Shown here one piece after another: positions 6,463 through 12,410 of a stretch of DNA of 12,410 nt (positions within the stretch are counted from its first letter, which is position 1; each line of letters starts with the position of its first letter). The DNA is taken from the NCBI GenBank assembly GCA_003165615.1, contig PLWR01000553.1:1-12410 (forward strand), written 5' to 3'. This DNA is from Acidobacteriota bacterium. Lineage in GTDB: Bacteria > Acidobacteriota > Terriglobia > UBA7540. The translations under genes and the position numbers were made by a program. The notes beneath the pieces are model-generated. The model ran no database searches, was not told where the DNA came from, and was given only the letters and a program-made list of their open reading frames with translations.

Positions 6463-9400
6463 ATGACAGCAAGCCCGATTGACGTCTACCGCCGACAAAT
6501 CGAGCGGGAGTTACAGGCAGGCAATGCCACGGAGCACACCCACCGCCCGGCGCTGAAAGCCCTTCTTGAATCTCTTGCTCCCAAGACAACCGCCACAAAC
6601 GAGCCGAAACGCGTTGAATGCGGAGCCCCCGACTTTGTGATTTCCCGCATGGCGGCTCACGGCCCCGTGACGATTGGCCACCTTGAAGCCAAGGACGTGG
6701 GCAAGGACCTGGACGAAGCGGAGAAGTCGGAACAGATGAAGCGGTATCTCCATGCTCTGCCCAATCTGATTTTGACTGACTACCTGGAATTCCGCTGGTA
6801 CGTCGAGGAAGAACTCCGGCAGACGGCCCGGCTCGCCCATGTCGGCAAGGGGGGCAAGCTGGCCCCGGAGAAAGACGGACTGGAGGCCGTCACGGACCTC
6901 CTGACCGCCTTTCTCACTCGCGAAGCCGAAGAGATAAACGATCCGAAGACTCTTGCCCTTCGCATGGCCCGGCTAACACATTTCATCCGGGACATGATTG
7001 TAACGGCCTTCGGAGCGAAGGCGGCCTCTGCCACTCTCCGCGACTTGCACGGGGCTTTTGAAAAGGCGCTGATTCCCGATCTGCCCATACCGCAGTTTGC
7101 GGATATGTTCGCTCAAACGCTCGCTTATGGTCTGTTTGCGGCCCGTTGCAATCACCATGGGCCGAAGGGTTCATTCAAGAGATTGGGGGCCGCAGCGGAA
7201 ATTCCCAAAACCAATCCCTTCCTTCGGCAACTCTTTGAAACCATCACCGGCAATGCTCTTGACGAAGAGCCCTTCGTAGGATTCGTGGATGACCTGGCCC
7301 AACTCTTGGCCGATACCGATATTGGAGCTGTGCTCGCAGACTTCGGCAAGCGGACCGCCCGCCAAGACCCGGTGGTGCACTTTTACGAAACCTTCCTGGC
7401 AGCTTATGACCCCAAGTTGCGCGAATCGCGGGGAGTCTATTACACCCCGGAGCCGGTTGTTTCCTACCTTGTCCGGTCCGTGGATTATCTCTTGAAGACC
7501 CGCTTCGGATGCCCGAACGGACTCGCAGACACGGCCACAGTTGAATATGAGCGGGAAGAAGATCGTGCCACGGGCGTCCCGCCCGTGCCCGAGCATGGGC
7601 AAGATGCCCATGGCACGACGAAAACCACGTCCCCGCGCGTCCTGATTCTTGACCCCGCTTGCGGGACTGGCACATTCCTCTATACCGTGATTGACCATAT
7701 CCGGGCGGAATTCATGCGGCAGGAAAACGCCGGCATGTGGTCGGGCTACGTGCGGAATCATTTGTTGCCCCGCGTCTTCGGGTTTGAATTGTTGATGGCC
7801 CCTTACGCCGTCGCCCATTTCAAGTTGGGAATGCAGCTCGCCGGGCACGATCTCACCCCCGCGCAGCGGGAGAAGTGGGCTTATGACTTCTCTGGAGATG
7901 AACGTCTCGGGGTGTTCCTCACAAATACATTGGAAGAGGCGGAGCGCAGAGCCGAAACACTTTTCGGCCCGTTGAGGGTGATAACTCAGGAAGCGAACGC
8001 AGCCTCAAGGATCAAACGAGAGCTACCCATTCTCGCGGTCGTCGGTAACCCGCCTTATTCGGGGCATTCGGCCAACAAGGGAGAATGGGTTCAAACTCTC
8101 ATTGAAGATTACAAGCGCGACTGCCCTGAGTTGTACAAGCCTGCGCAAGCCAAATGGCTTCAAGACGACTACGTAAAGTTCATCCGTTGGGGCCAGTGGC
8201 GCATCGAGCGGACCGGGGCCGGAATTCTGGCGCTTATCACTAACCACGGCTATTTGGATAACCCCACTTTTCGCGGGATGCGCCAGCATTTGATGAATTC
8301 ATTTACAGACATATACGTCCTCGACCTCCACGGAAACAGTAAGAAAAAGGAAAAATCCCCTGACGGCTCAAAAGACGAAAACGTATTCGACATTCAACAA
8401 GGAGTGACAATCGGTATCTTCGTTAAGGAACCGGGTAACACAGGCCGAGCGAAGGTTCGCCATGCGGAGTTTTGGGGGTTACGCGAGACTAAGTACGCGC
8501 GCCTATTCGAGTCAGATGTGGCGGGCACCAACTGGACGGACCTCAACCCGGAAGCCCCCTTATACTTGTTCATCCCGCAAGACGTTCGCTTGTTGGCCGA
8601 ATATGAGAAGGGATGGCGACTCCCCCACGCTATGGATCGGAACGGTGACCCCGCACCTGGTATGGTTACAACCCAAGATGAGTTTGCGATTTCGTGGGAT
8701 TCGCAGGAAGCCAAGGAAAAGGTTCACCGTTTACTTGCTACAAAATCCGAGGGTGAAGCTCGCGCTTTATATCGACTGTGCAGCCAGTCGCAATGGAACT
8801 ATGAACGGGCTAAGGAAGGATTGCAAGACGGCGCTTGGAAGAAACGAGTTGCGCCAATTTTCTACCGACCTTTTGACATTCGATGGACAATTTACGATTC
8901 GAATGTTGCTGTGCACCGGCGCGACCGTGTTATGCGCCACATGTTGGCTGGCCAGAATCTTGGGGTTTGTACAAATCGGGAAGTAAACGGCGATTTCCGA
9001 CACGCACTTTGCACTCGAAATATCATAAACGATTGCGCGGTCTCTTTAGAAACCCGCGAGCGGACCTACCTTTTCCCTCTCTATCTCTACCCAGTTGCAG
9101 AAGAGACGAAACATGGACAATCTGGGCTTGGAGTGGAAGCTTCGCGTTGGCCGCTCGGCCCCGGCGGGCGGCAACCCAACCTAAACCCGCAATTCATCGA
9201 AGACCTTGAAAAGCGGCTTGGGCTTTCCTTTGTCTCGGACGGCAAGGGGGACGTAGCGGCGGGTTTATCCCGCCACGCCGACGAACGGACAGCCGCGCAC
9301 GACGAAGATGGCGACGTGAAGTGGCCGCTACCCGCTGCCGCCCTGAAGGGCGGCGCTACGACCTTCGGCCCGGAAGACATCTTCAATTACATCTACGCGG

Positions 9401-9978
9401 TCTTGCACTCACCCACCTACCGGACCCGCTACGCGGAATTTCTCAAGAGCGATTTCCCCCGCGTGCCGCTCACTTCCGACGTGAAACAATTCCGCGTGCT
9501 CTGTGGCTTGGGCGCGGAGCTTGTCGCCTTGCACTTGCTCGAATCCCCGAAACTCGGCAATCCGATTGCCCGCTATCCCGTCACCGGCCCGAACATTGTC
9601 GAGAAGGGTTTCCCGAAGTATCTCGCCCCTGGCGAGCAAGAGCCCGCTTCCGTAGCGGCGGGTTTACCCCGCCATGGCGACGTAAAGTCGCCGCTACAGA
9701 CGGCTCCGCCACGCTTGAAAGCGGGCCGCGTCTATATCAGCAAGCCCGAACCGCAGAGCGGAACGAAGGGACAATACTTTGAAGTCGTCCCGCCCGAAGT
9801 CTGGAATTTCCACATCGGCGGTTATCAGGTTTGCGAGAAGTGGCTCAAAGACCGCCGGGGCCGGACTCTCACTTACGAAGACCTGGAGCACTACCGCAGA
9901 GTCGTCACGGCCTTGAGCGAAACCATCCGCCTCATGGCGGAAATTGACGCGGCCATCCCGAAATGGCCGATCGAGTAA
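6463..9978 (+). CDS. Single-chain type ISP/IIG-like restriction-modification enzyme (nuclease, N6-adenine methyltransferase, specificity domain)
   Basis: This enzyme of about 1171 residues should bind a specific DNA site, methylate adenine using S-adenosylmethionine, and cut unmodified DNA. Residues about 1-125 form a PD-(D/E)XK nuclease: D57 in PDFVI, E75 and K77 in LEAKD, and Q/Y in EQMKRYL. A helical spacer follows (about 130-320). The methyltransferase has VYYTPEPVV (325), motif I DPACGTGTF (397-405), FGFELL (E442) and motif IV NPPY (529-532), the order of gamma-class enzymes. The C-terminal specificity part has FPLYLYP (871), FGPEDIFNYIYAVLHSP and WNFHIGGYQVCEKWLKDR (1114), as in the Type ISP specificity-domain family. 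Classical type ISP enzymes (LlaGI, LlaBIII) are near 1,600 residues with a helicase; none is visible here. Three palindromic repeats interrupt the frame. ATG 6463 was chosen because the family starts like TASPIDVYRRQ; GTG 6415 would add 16 residues. Neither has a clear Shine-Dalgarno. No separate R, M or S gene adjoins. Confidence 0.85.
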   Translation: MTASPIDVYRRQIERELQAGNATEHTHRPALKALLESLAPKTTATNEPKRVECGAPDFVISRMAAHGPVTIGHLEAKDVGKDLDEAEKSEQMKRYLHALPNLILTDYLEFRWYVEEELRQTARLAHVGKGGKLAPEKDGLEAVTDLLTAFLTREAEEINDPKTLALRMARLTHFIRDMIVTAFGAKAASATLRDLHGAFEKALIPDLPIPQFADMFAQTLAYGLFAARCNHHGPKGSFKRLGAAAEIPKTNPFLRQLFETITGNALDEEPFVGFVDDLAQLLADTDIGAVLADFGKRTARQDPVVHFYETFLAAYDPKLRESRGVYYTPEPVVSYLVRSVDYLLKTRFGCPNGLADTATVEYEREEDRATGVPPVPEHGQDAHGTTKTTSPRVLILDPACGTGTFLYTVIDHIRAEFMRQENAGMWSGYVRNHLLPRVFGFELLMAPYAVAHFKLGMQLAGHDLTPAQREKWAYDFSGDERLGVFLTNTLEEAERRAETLFGPLRVITQEANAASRIKRELPILAVVGNPPYSGHSANKGEWVQTLIEDYKRDCPELYKPAQAKWLQDDYVKFIRWGQWRIERTGAGILALITNHGYLDNPTFRGMRQHLMNSFTDIYVLDLHGNSKKKEKSPDGSKDENVFDIQQGVTIGIFVKEPGNTGRAKVRHAEFWGLRETKYARLFESDVAGTNWTDLNPEAPLYLFIPQDVRLLAEYEKGWRLPHAMDRNGDPAPGMVTTQDEFAISWDSQEAKEKVHRLLATKSEGEARALYRLCSQSQWNYERAKEGLQDGAWKKRVAPIFYRPFDIRWTIYDSNVAVHRRDRVMRHMLAGQNLGVCTNREVNGDFRHALCTRNIINDCAVSLETRERTYLFPLYLYPVAEETKHGQSGLGVEASRWPLGPGGRQPNLNPQFIEDLEKRLGLSFVSDGKGDVAAGLSRHADERTAAHDEDGDVKWPLPAAALKGGATTFGPEDIFNYIYAVLHSPTYRTRYAEFLKSDFPRVPLTSDVKQFRVLCGLGAELVALHLLESPKLGNPIARYPVTGPNIVEKGFPKYLAPGEQEPASVAAGLPRHGDVKSPLQTAPPRLKAGRVYISKPEPQSGTKGQYFEVVPPEVWNFHIGGYQVCEKWLKDRRGRTLTYEDLEHYRRVVTALSETIRLMAEIDAAIPKWPIE
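7564..7617 (+). mobile_element. 54-bp REPIN-like palindromic element inserted in frame (family A)
   Basis: Terminal inverted repeats CGTGCCA (7564-7570) and TGGCACG (7611-7617) enclose two hairpins: CACGGGCG/CGCCCGTG (7569-7576 / 7580-7587, loop TCC) and CATGGGC/GCCCATG (7594-7600 / 7606-7612, loop AAGAT). The length is exactly 18 codons, starting on a codon boundary, and adds RATGVPPVPEHGQDAHGT (residues 368-385) just before methyltransferase motif I. I recognise HGQDAHGT-like peptides as translations of a repeat common in bacterial and metagenomic proteins. No target duplication is obvious. Confidence 0.75.
9253..9359 (+). mobile_element. Composite REPIN-like element inserted in frame (family B, diverged)
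   Basis: GTAGCGGC (9253-9260) and GCCGCTAC (9324-9331) are inverted termini. The first hairpin is GGCGGG-TTTAT-CCCGCC (9258-9274); the second is GGCGAC-GTGAA-GTGGCC (9310-9326) with one mismatch; 35 bases lie between them. Directly after comes another hairpin, GCCGCCCT/AGGGCGGC (9337-9344 / 9347-9354), ending in CGCTAC (9354-9359), so two related elements may be nested or adjacent. All is translated in frame: VAAGLSRH at residue 931, then DVKWPLPAAALKGG. It falls just before the conserved FGPEDIFNYIYA segment. Confidence 0.65.
9652..9697 (+). mobile_element. 46-bp REPIN-like element inserted in frame (family B, intact)
   Basis: GTAGCGGCG (9652-9660) and CGCCGCTAC (9689-9697) form perfect 9-bp inverted termini. 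Inside are GGCGGG/CCCGCC (9657-9662 / 9668-9673) and GGCGAC/GTCGCC (9676-9681 / 9687-9692). This is two REP-type hairpins in inverted orientation with GTAG at both outer feet. It reads VAAGLPRHGDVKSPLQ from residue 1064, in the same frame and orientation as the copy near 9253. Confidence 0.75.
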
Positions 9979-9989
9979 GGGGGAAAGCG

Positions 9990-10046
9990 GGGTAGCGCAG
10001 AGCGGGTAGCGCAGAGTCTCCGCCGTTGAGACTCTGCGGTTCTTAA
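9990..10046 (+). repeat. REP-like hairpin, family D copy 1
   Basis: GGGTAGCGCAGAG occurs twice in tandem (9990-10002 and 10004-10016). The second copy opens a hairpin with a perfect 11-bp stem, CGCAGAGTCTC (10010-10020) / GAGACTCTGCG (10028-10038), loop CGCCGTT, followed by GTTCTTAA. GTAG stands at the 5' foot, as in REP sequences. It lies 11 bases after the stop of the RM gene and may also serve as its terminator. Confidence 0.75.
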
Positions 10047-10080
10047 CATGACAGCATTCACAGTCTCGTTAATGCAAGAC

Positions 10081-10123
10081 AAAAAACCGCAGAGTTTCTG
10101 GAATGCGAAACTCTGCGCTACCC
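10081..10123 (-). repeat. REP-like hairpin, family D copy 2 (inverted)
   Basis: On the minus strand it reads GGGTAGCGCAGAGTTTC, loop, GAAACTCTGCGG and a T-run. The stem CGCAGAGTTTC/GAAACTCTGCG (10088-10098 / 10107-10117) is a perfect 11 bp with an 8-base loop. The stem differs from copy 1 at one position (TTTC for TCTC), with the opposite arm changed to match, so pairing is preserved. Confidence 0.75.
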
Positions 10124-10165
10124 GCTTTCATCTTTTCACAACATTCCCAAAATAATATTACCAAT

Positions 10166-10213
10166 TTAAGAACCGCAGAGTAGGGCAAACCACGCCCAAC
10201 TCTCCGCTACCCC
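10166..10213 (-). repeat. REP-like hairpin, family D copy 3 (inverted, diverged)
   Basis: On the minus strand it reads GGGGTAGCGGAGAGT, then a variable inner stem GGGC/GCCC, then ACTCTGCGGTTCTTAA. Outer and inner stems (10174-10186 / 10194-10206) pair with two mismatches around loop AAACCAC. The GCGGTTCTTAA flank is shared with copy 1. It ends seven bases before the stop of the convergent antitoxin gene. Confidence 0.7.
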
Positions 10214-10219
10214 TCTTCG

Positions 10220-10546
10220 TCAGGCCGTCGCTCGACGGCGGGAGGGGACGAAGACAATCTTCACCTCTCGGCCCAAAGCGGTGGCGATTCGCCGGAGCAT
10301 GGAAAGGGAGTGGCCTTCGTAGTCAGCATCCTCAAGGCGGCAAATGACGGAAGCGGTAGTTCCCACCTTGGCGGCAAGTTGGCGTTGGCTCAGACCCGAA
10401 CGGCTGCGGAGCTTGTAGATCTGGCTGGCGACATCCGCCGCGGAGAGATCGTCCTCGAACGCCGCACTTAACTCCTGGTCCGCGCCCACGTACCGGTCAT
10501 ACGCAAACTGCAAAGCGGGTGAGTTGAATTGCCGCTTCTTTTTCAT
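10220..10546 (-). CDS. Xre-family HTH antitoxin of a HigBA-like pair
   Basis: This 108-residue protein is the probable antitoxin: it should bind and neutralise the toxin encoded just before it and repress their shared promoter. An N-terminal helical part with acidic stretches (residues 1-40) precedes a helix-turn-helix domain from about residue 43 to 95, with LRSRSGLSQRQLAAKVGTTA and SVICRLEDADY as the HTH core and LSMLRRIATALGREVKIVF as the end. Its ATG overlaps the toxin stop by four bases (ATGA), which implies translational coupling. Its own GGAGG (10553-10557 on the plus strand as CCTCC) lies inside the toxin gene at good spacing. The order toxin-antitoxin is that of higBA. The gene ends facing the RM gene, across the REP-like cluster. 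The HTH assignment is firm; the precise antitoxin family name is inferred. Confidence 0.85.
   Translation of the reverse strand: MKKKRQFNSPALQFAYDRYVGADQELSAAFEDDLSAADVASQIYKLRSRSGLSQRQLAAKVGTTASVICRLEDADYEGHSLSMLRRIATALGREVKIVFVPSRRRATA
10224..10239 (-). terminator. Possible hairpin at the 3' end of the antitoxin gene
   Basis: GCCGTCG/CGACGGC form a 7-bp stem in the last codons of the antitoxin. No U-run follows, so termination here is only possible. The hairpin may simply reflect arginine/alanine codons. Confidence 0.25.
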
Positions 10547-10923
10547 CGGTTACCTCCGGGCTTAAAGGTGTGGGCAGCCGGGTTCAGTTCGAAGGTGGAC
10601 TTGGCTCGGATAGCCTTATCGATCTCCTGCGTGGGGACTTCCCGCTCCTTCACCACACCGTGCGTCACAACGACGGCTTTCCCACCATGAAAAAAGTACA
10701 GCATCCGGTAGTGAACTCCCTGGTAGCTCGCCCGCAACTCATAGATTCCATCGCGGAGGAAATCCGCCTCGGGACGCCGGAGTTCGTGTCCCAAGTCCTC
10801 CAGCCGCTTGAGCCGCACCAGGCATTTAACCCGCGCCTTGGGCGAAAGGGCATCCAGCCACTCGATCAGACGTGGCATTTTGCCCTGCGCGTCCTGGTAG
10901 AAGATAACCTCAACAGCCGGCAT
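10543..10923 (-). CDS. RelE/HigB-like toxin (Gp49-type) of a type II toxin-antitoxin pair
   Basis: This 126-residue basic protein looks like the toxin of the pair, probably a ribosome-dependent mRNase of the RelE/ParE superfamily. Characteristic parts are the N-terminal strand VEVIFYQD, helices MPRLIEWLDALSPKARVKCL and LKRLEDLG, then IYELRASYQGVHYRMLYFF (residues 60-78) and the strand AVVVTHGVVKE, as in the phage-derived Gp49-like/HigB family. R64, Y67 and R73 lie where active-site or RNA-contact residues usually occur; I infer this from family resemblance. The start at 10923 is preferred over 10947 because a GGGGGA lies five bases before it and the family begins directly at the first strand. 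The tail from about residue 105 is longer than usual and its C-terminal part overlaps the antitoxin ribosome site. A palindromic operator precedes it. Confidence 0.85.
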   Translation of the reverse strand: MPAVEVIFYQDAQGKMPRLIEWLDALSPKARVKCLVRLKRLEDLGHELRRPEADFLRDGIYELRASYQGVHYRMLYFFHGGKAVVVTHGVVKEREVPTQEIDKAIRAKSTFELNPAAHTFKPGGNR

Positions 10924-10939
10924 GTCGATCCCCCACGAT

Positions 10940-10957
10940 GTTCGCATAATTGCGAAC
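10940..10957 (-). promoter_or_regulatory. Palindromic operator of the toxin-antitoxin operon
   Basis: GTTCGCA and TGCGAAC are perfect 7-base arms around TAAT, 17 bases upstream of the toxin start. On the coding strand a TTGACT (10966-10961) suits a -35 box. A hexamer 17 bases on (GAACAT, 10943-10938) is a weak -10, so the palindrome fills the promoter spacer. That is the usual layout for repression by an Xre antitoxin. Confidence 0.65.
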
Positions 10958-11001
10958 GAAAGTCAACCCGTCTTTTCACGGCCCCTCTCCGTGGGTACCA
11001 G

Positions 11002-12276
11002 CTACACTCTCATGCGCAGCGGTTGATATTCTGGGGTCAAACGATCGATGAACCTCCTGTCGAGCCTCGCAAATCGTTGCAATCCATCGATAATCTTCAC
11101 CTCGGGATCCTCTTTCCCGATCAGGGGCATGGCATAGCGGATGAACTCGTCGGTTACATCCAGACGATTCTTGGAAATCCAATGGCGCGGCAAGTGCCTT
11201 ACAGAATTGGCCACTTTTTGCAGGGGGACTTTGTCGTAATGGACTTGGTATGAATCCCCCGGTTTTCTTAGAATGGTCGCCATCCATTCACTTCCGTCCT
11301 GCATGGCGATTTCGACGGCGTGGCGCGCCACCTGGTACGCTTCTTCAATATCAACACAGGAGGCATTGAGCGAAACACATCTCTGCATGGCGCCGGGCAC
11401 CTGGGCGGTTGCCAACCCACGGGCCTTAAGACGATTGTGGTTAAGATAATTGACGATCTCCTGGGCCACGGTGGTTTTACTGGAGCTGTATTCGATGTTG
11501 CCGAAATCATCGTGCAGTGCGCCCAGATCGCCGAGGTCAAAGCCCTCACTGACCACGACCAAACAGCGCCCGTCCGTCCTAAGCTGTTCATTCACACAAT
11601 CCGCCAGAGATTCCAGGGTGTGCTCTCCCTCCGCAAAGTAGATTTGGAGGGGAATTTCCCGTTGCGGGTCGGCGAGCCTCGCGGCGGCAGGAATGAACCC
11701 GGAAGTTCGACCCATCGCCTGGATCACGCATACCGGCTCCGAACTGGACATGGCACGGTTCTCTTCCGCCAGATTCTGAACCCAATAGCTCCAGTATCTC
11801 GCGGCGCTGCCGTATCCCGGAGTATGATCAAGCAAGCGAAACTCCGGATCGCCGATATCGTTATCGATCGTTTTCGGTATTCCGACGACAATCAGCTCCA
11901 TTCCTTCCTGCTTCGCCAAGACTGACACTTTTTGGGCCGTGTCCATGGAATCGTTCCCGCCAATATAATAGAAATATCCGATATCATGGGCCCGGAACAC
12001 CTCCATGATGCGCTCGAAGTCTTCCTTCTGTTCCTCCTTGAGTTTGTACCGGCAGGTCCCTATCGCTCCCGCGGAAGGCGTTGACCTTAGCAGCCTTATT
12101 TCTTCCCTGTCTTGAGAACGCAGATCGATTAATTCCTCTTTGAGAATGCCCTCAACTCCATGCCACGCCGCGTAGATGTTATGGAAATGCTCCGGGCATT
12201 CAATACACGCCTCGATCACGCCCTGCAGGGAGGCGTTGATGACCGGGGAAGGTCCACCGGATTGCGCAATCACCAC
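11002..12276 (-). CDS. PfkA-family 6-phosphofructokinase, PPi-dependent type
   Basis: This cytoplasmic enzyme phosphorylates fructose 6-phosphate to fructose 1,6-bisphosphate in glycolysis, probably reversibly with pyrophosphate. The 424 residues from the GTG show AQSGGPSPVINASL (4-17), GGNDSMDT (106-113), PKTIDNDI (134-141), HTPGYGSAAR (151-160) and MGRTSG (188-193). Asp at the fourth position of GGND replaces the Gly of ATP enzymes, and Lys in PKTIDND is the other known PPi marker; Asp138 is the catalytic base position and MGR binds the sugar phosphate. The N-terminus is odd. Family-like residues (TAKRN) continue upstream of the GTG with no start codon and a TAA further up, so the true start is probably lost by a frame disruption near 12290-12300. 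The stop lies 79 bases before the toxin gene with only a weak 5-bp hairpin (10977-10993) between. Confidence 0.85.
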   Translation of the reverse strand: MVIAQSGGPSPVINASLQGVIEACIECPEHFHNIYAAWHGVEGILKEELIDLRSQDREEIRLLRSTPSAGAIGTCRYKLKEEQKEDFERIMEVFRAHDIGYFYYIGGNDSMDTAQKVSVLAKQEGMELIVVGIPKTIDNDIGDPEFRLLDHTPGYGSAARYWSYWVQNLAEENRAMSSSEPVCVIQAMGRTSGFIPAAARLADPQREIPLQIYFAEGEHTLESLADCVNEQLRTDGRCLVVVSEGFDLGDLGALHDDFGNIEYSSSKTTVAQEIVNYLNHNRLKARGLATAQVPGAMQRCVSLNASCVDIEEAYQVARHAVEIAMQDGSEWMATILRKPGDSYQVHYDKVPLQKVANSVRHLPRHWISKNRLDVTDEFIRYAMPLIGKEDPEVKIIDGLQRFARLDRRFIDRLTPEYQPLRMRV

Positions 12277-12338
12277 ATTTCGTTTGGCCGTAAAACCCCC
12301 TTGGTGTTGATGGTGGGGTACCCCTTGGCTTTTCGCAT
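12270..12338 (-). other. Short upstream frame, probably the displaced N-terminus of the phosphofructokinase
   Basis: ATG at 12338 opens 22 codons (MRKAKGYPTINTKGVLRPNE, then MW and TGA) overlapping the GTG start of the pfk gene. One extra G in the GGGGG run near 12293-12300 would join the frames as MRKAKGYPTINTKGGFTAKRNVVIAQSGG, a plausible PfkA start. A G6 run touches the ATG, which is a poor ribosome site. TATTAT (12407-12402, minus strand) could be a -10 box; its -35 would be outside the window. A leader peptide is the alternative. Confidence 0.4.
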
Positions 12339-12410
12339 CCCCCCAAGACTTTTCTTAGGGCGACGCGCTCTTCCCCCAGCTTTCAGCCTACTGAGCGCTG
12401 CATAATACAG

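Noticed and set aside
7171..7848. Open frame on the minus strand, 225 codons, with a MGILPMLGHGRDARGT-like stretch
   Set aside because: That stretch is only element A read backwards, since the palindrome is open on both strands. The methyltransferase on the plus strand is the real gene.
6463..9978. BREX PglX or DISARM methyltransferase
   Set aside because: The N-terminal PD-(D/E)XK nuclease and the type ISP-like C-terminal specificity domain fit a self-contained RM enzyme, and no BREX or DISARM partner gene adjoins.
10570..11253. Long open frame on the plus strand, 227 codons
   Set aside because: It is antisense to the toxin and pfk genes, has no domain resemblance and owes its length to their codon use.
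11320..11925. Open frame on the plus strand, 201 codons
   Set aside because: It lies fully antisense to the well-supported phosphofructokinase and shows no protein features of its own.

Overview
The window reads as chromosomal DNA of a GC-rich Gram-negative bacterium with an outer membrane. The best lineage clue is the second gene. It combines a small beta-barrel, a proline linker, two Ig/PKD-like domains and an OmpA domain with an insertion before its last strand, an arrangement I associate with Acidobacteriota. That is an inference from protein style; no marker gene is present.

Left part (1-6462, + strand): two genes for the cell surface. The first is a lipoprotein of about 1254 residues with an Ig/TIG-like domain, eight tandem Big_5 (SbsA-type Ig-like) repeats and a C-terminal DUF3494 (ice-binding-protein-like) domain. 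The second is the OmpA-type outer-membrane protein. Each has a GTACTWAACGGC motif 60-75 bases upstream of its start and a hairpin without a U-tract after its stop. A 539-base stretch without a gene follows (5924-6462) and carries two exact copies of a 32-bp repeat.

Middle (6463-9978, +): one large single-chain restriction-modification enzyme of the type ISP/IIG kind. It has an N-terminal PD-(D/E)XK nuclease, a gamma-type N6-adenine methyltransferase (DPACGTG, NPPY) and a C-terminal specificity domain, but no helicase. Its reading frame contains three short palindromic elements resembling REP doublets (REPINs), all translated in frame. Three related hairpin repeats fill the gap after it (9979-10219). 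Several of these repeats have GTAG at the hairpin foot, the tetranucleotide known from REP sequences mobilised by RAYT transposases. No transposase is in the window.

Right part (10220-12410, - strand): a toxin-first type II toxin-antitoxin pair (RelE/HigB-like toxin, Xre antitoxin) with overlapping genes and a 7+4+7 palindrome in the promoter. Upstream of it on the same strand lies a PPi-type 6-phosphofructokinase of the PfkA family, whose N-terminus seems broken by a one-base frame disruption in a G-run.

Functionally this is a surface block, a small defence/stability block (RM enzyme plus toxin-antitoxin) and a glycolysis gene. I see no multi-gene system that is clearly new. The most unusual signal is the three in-frame palindromic insertions in one restriction enzyme gene.
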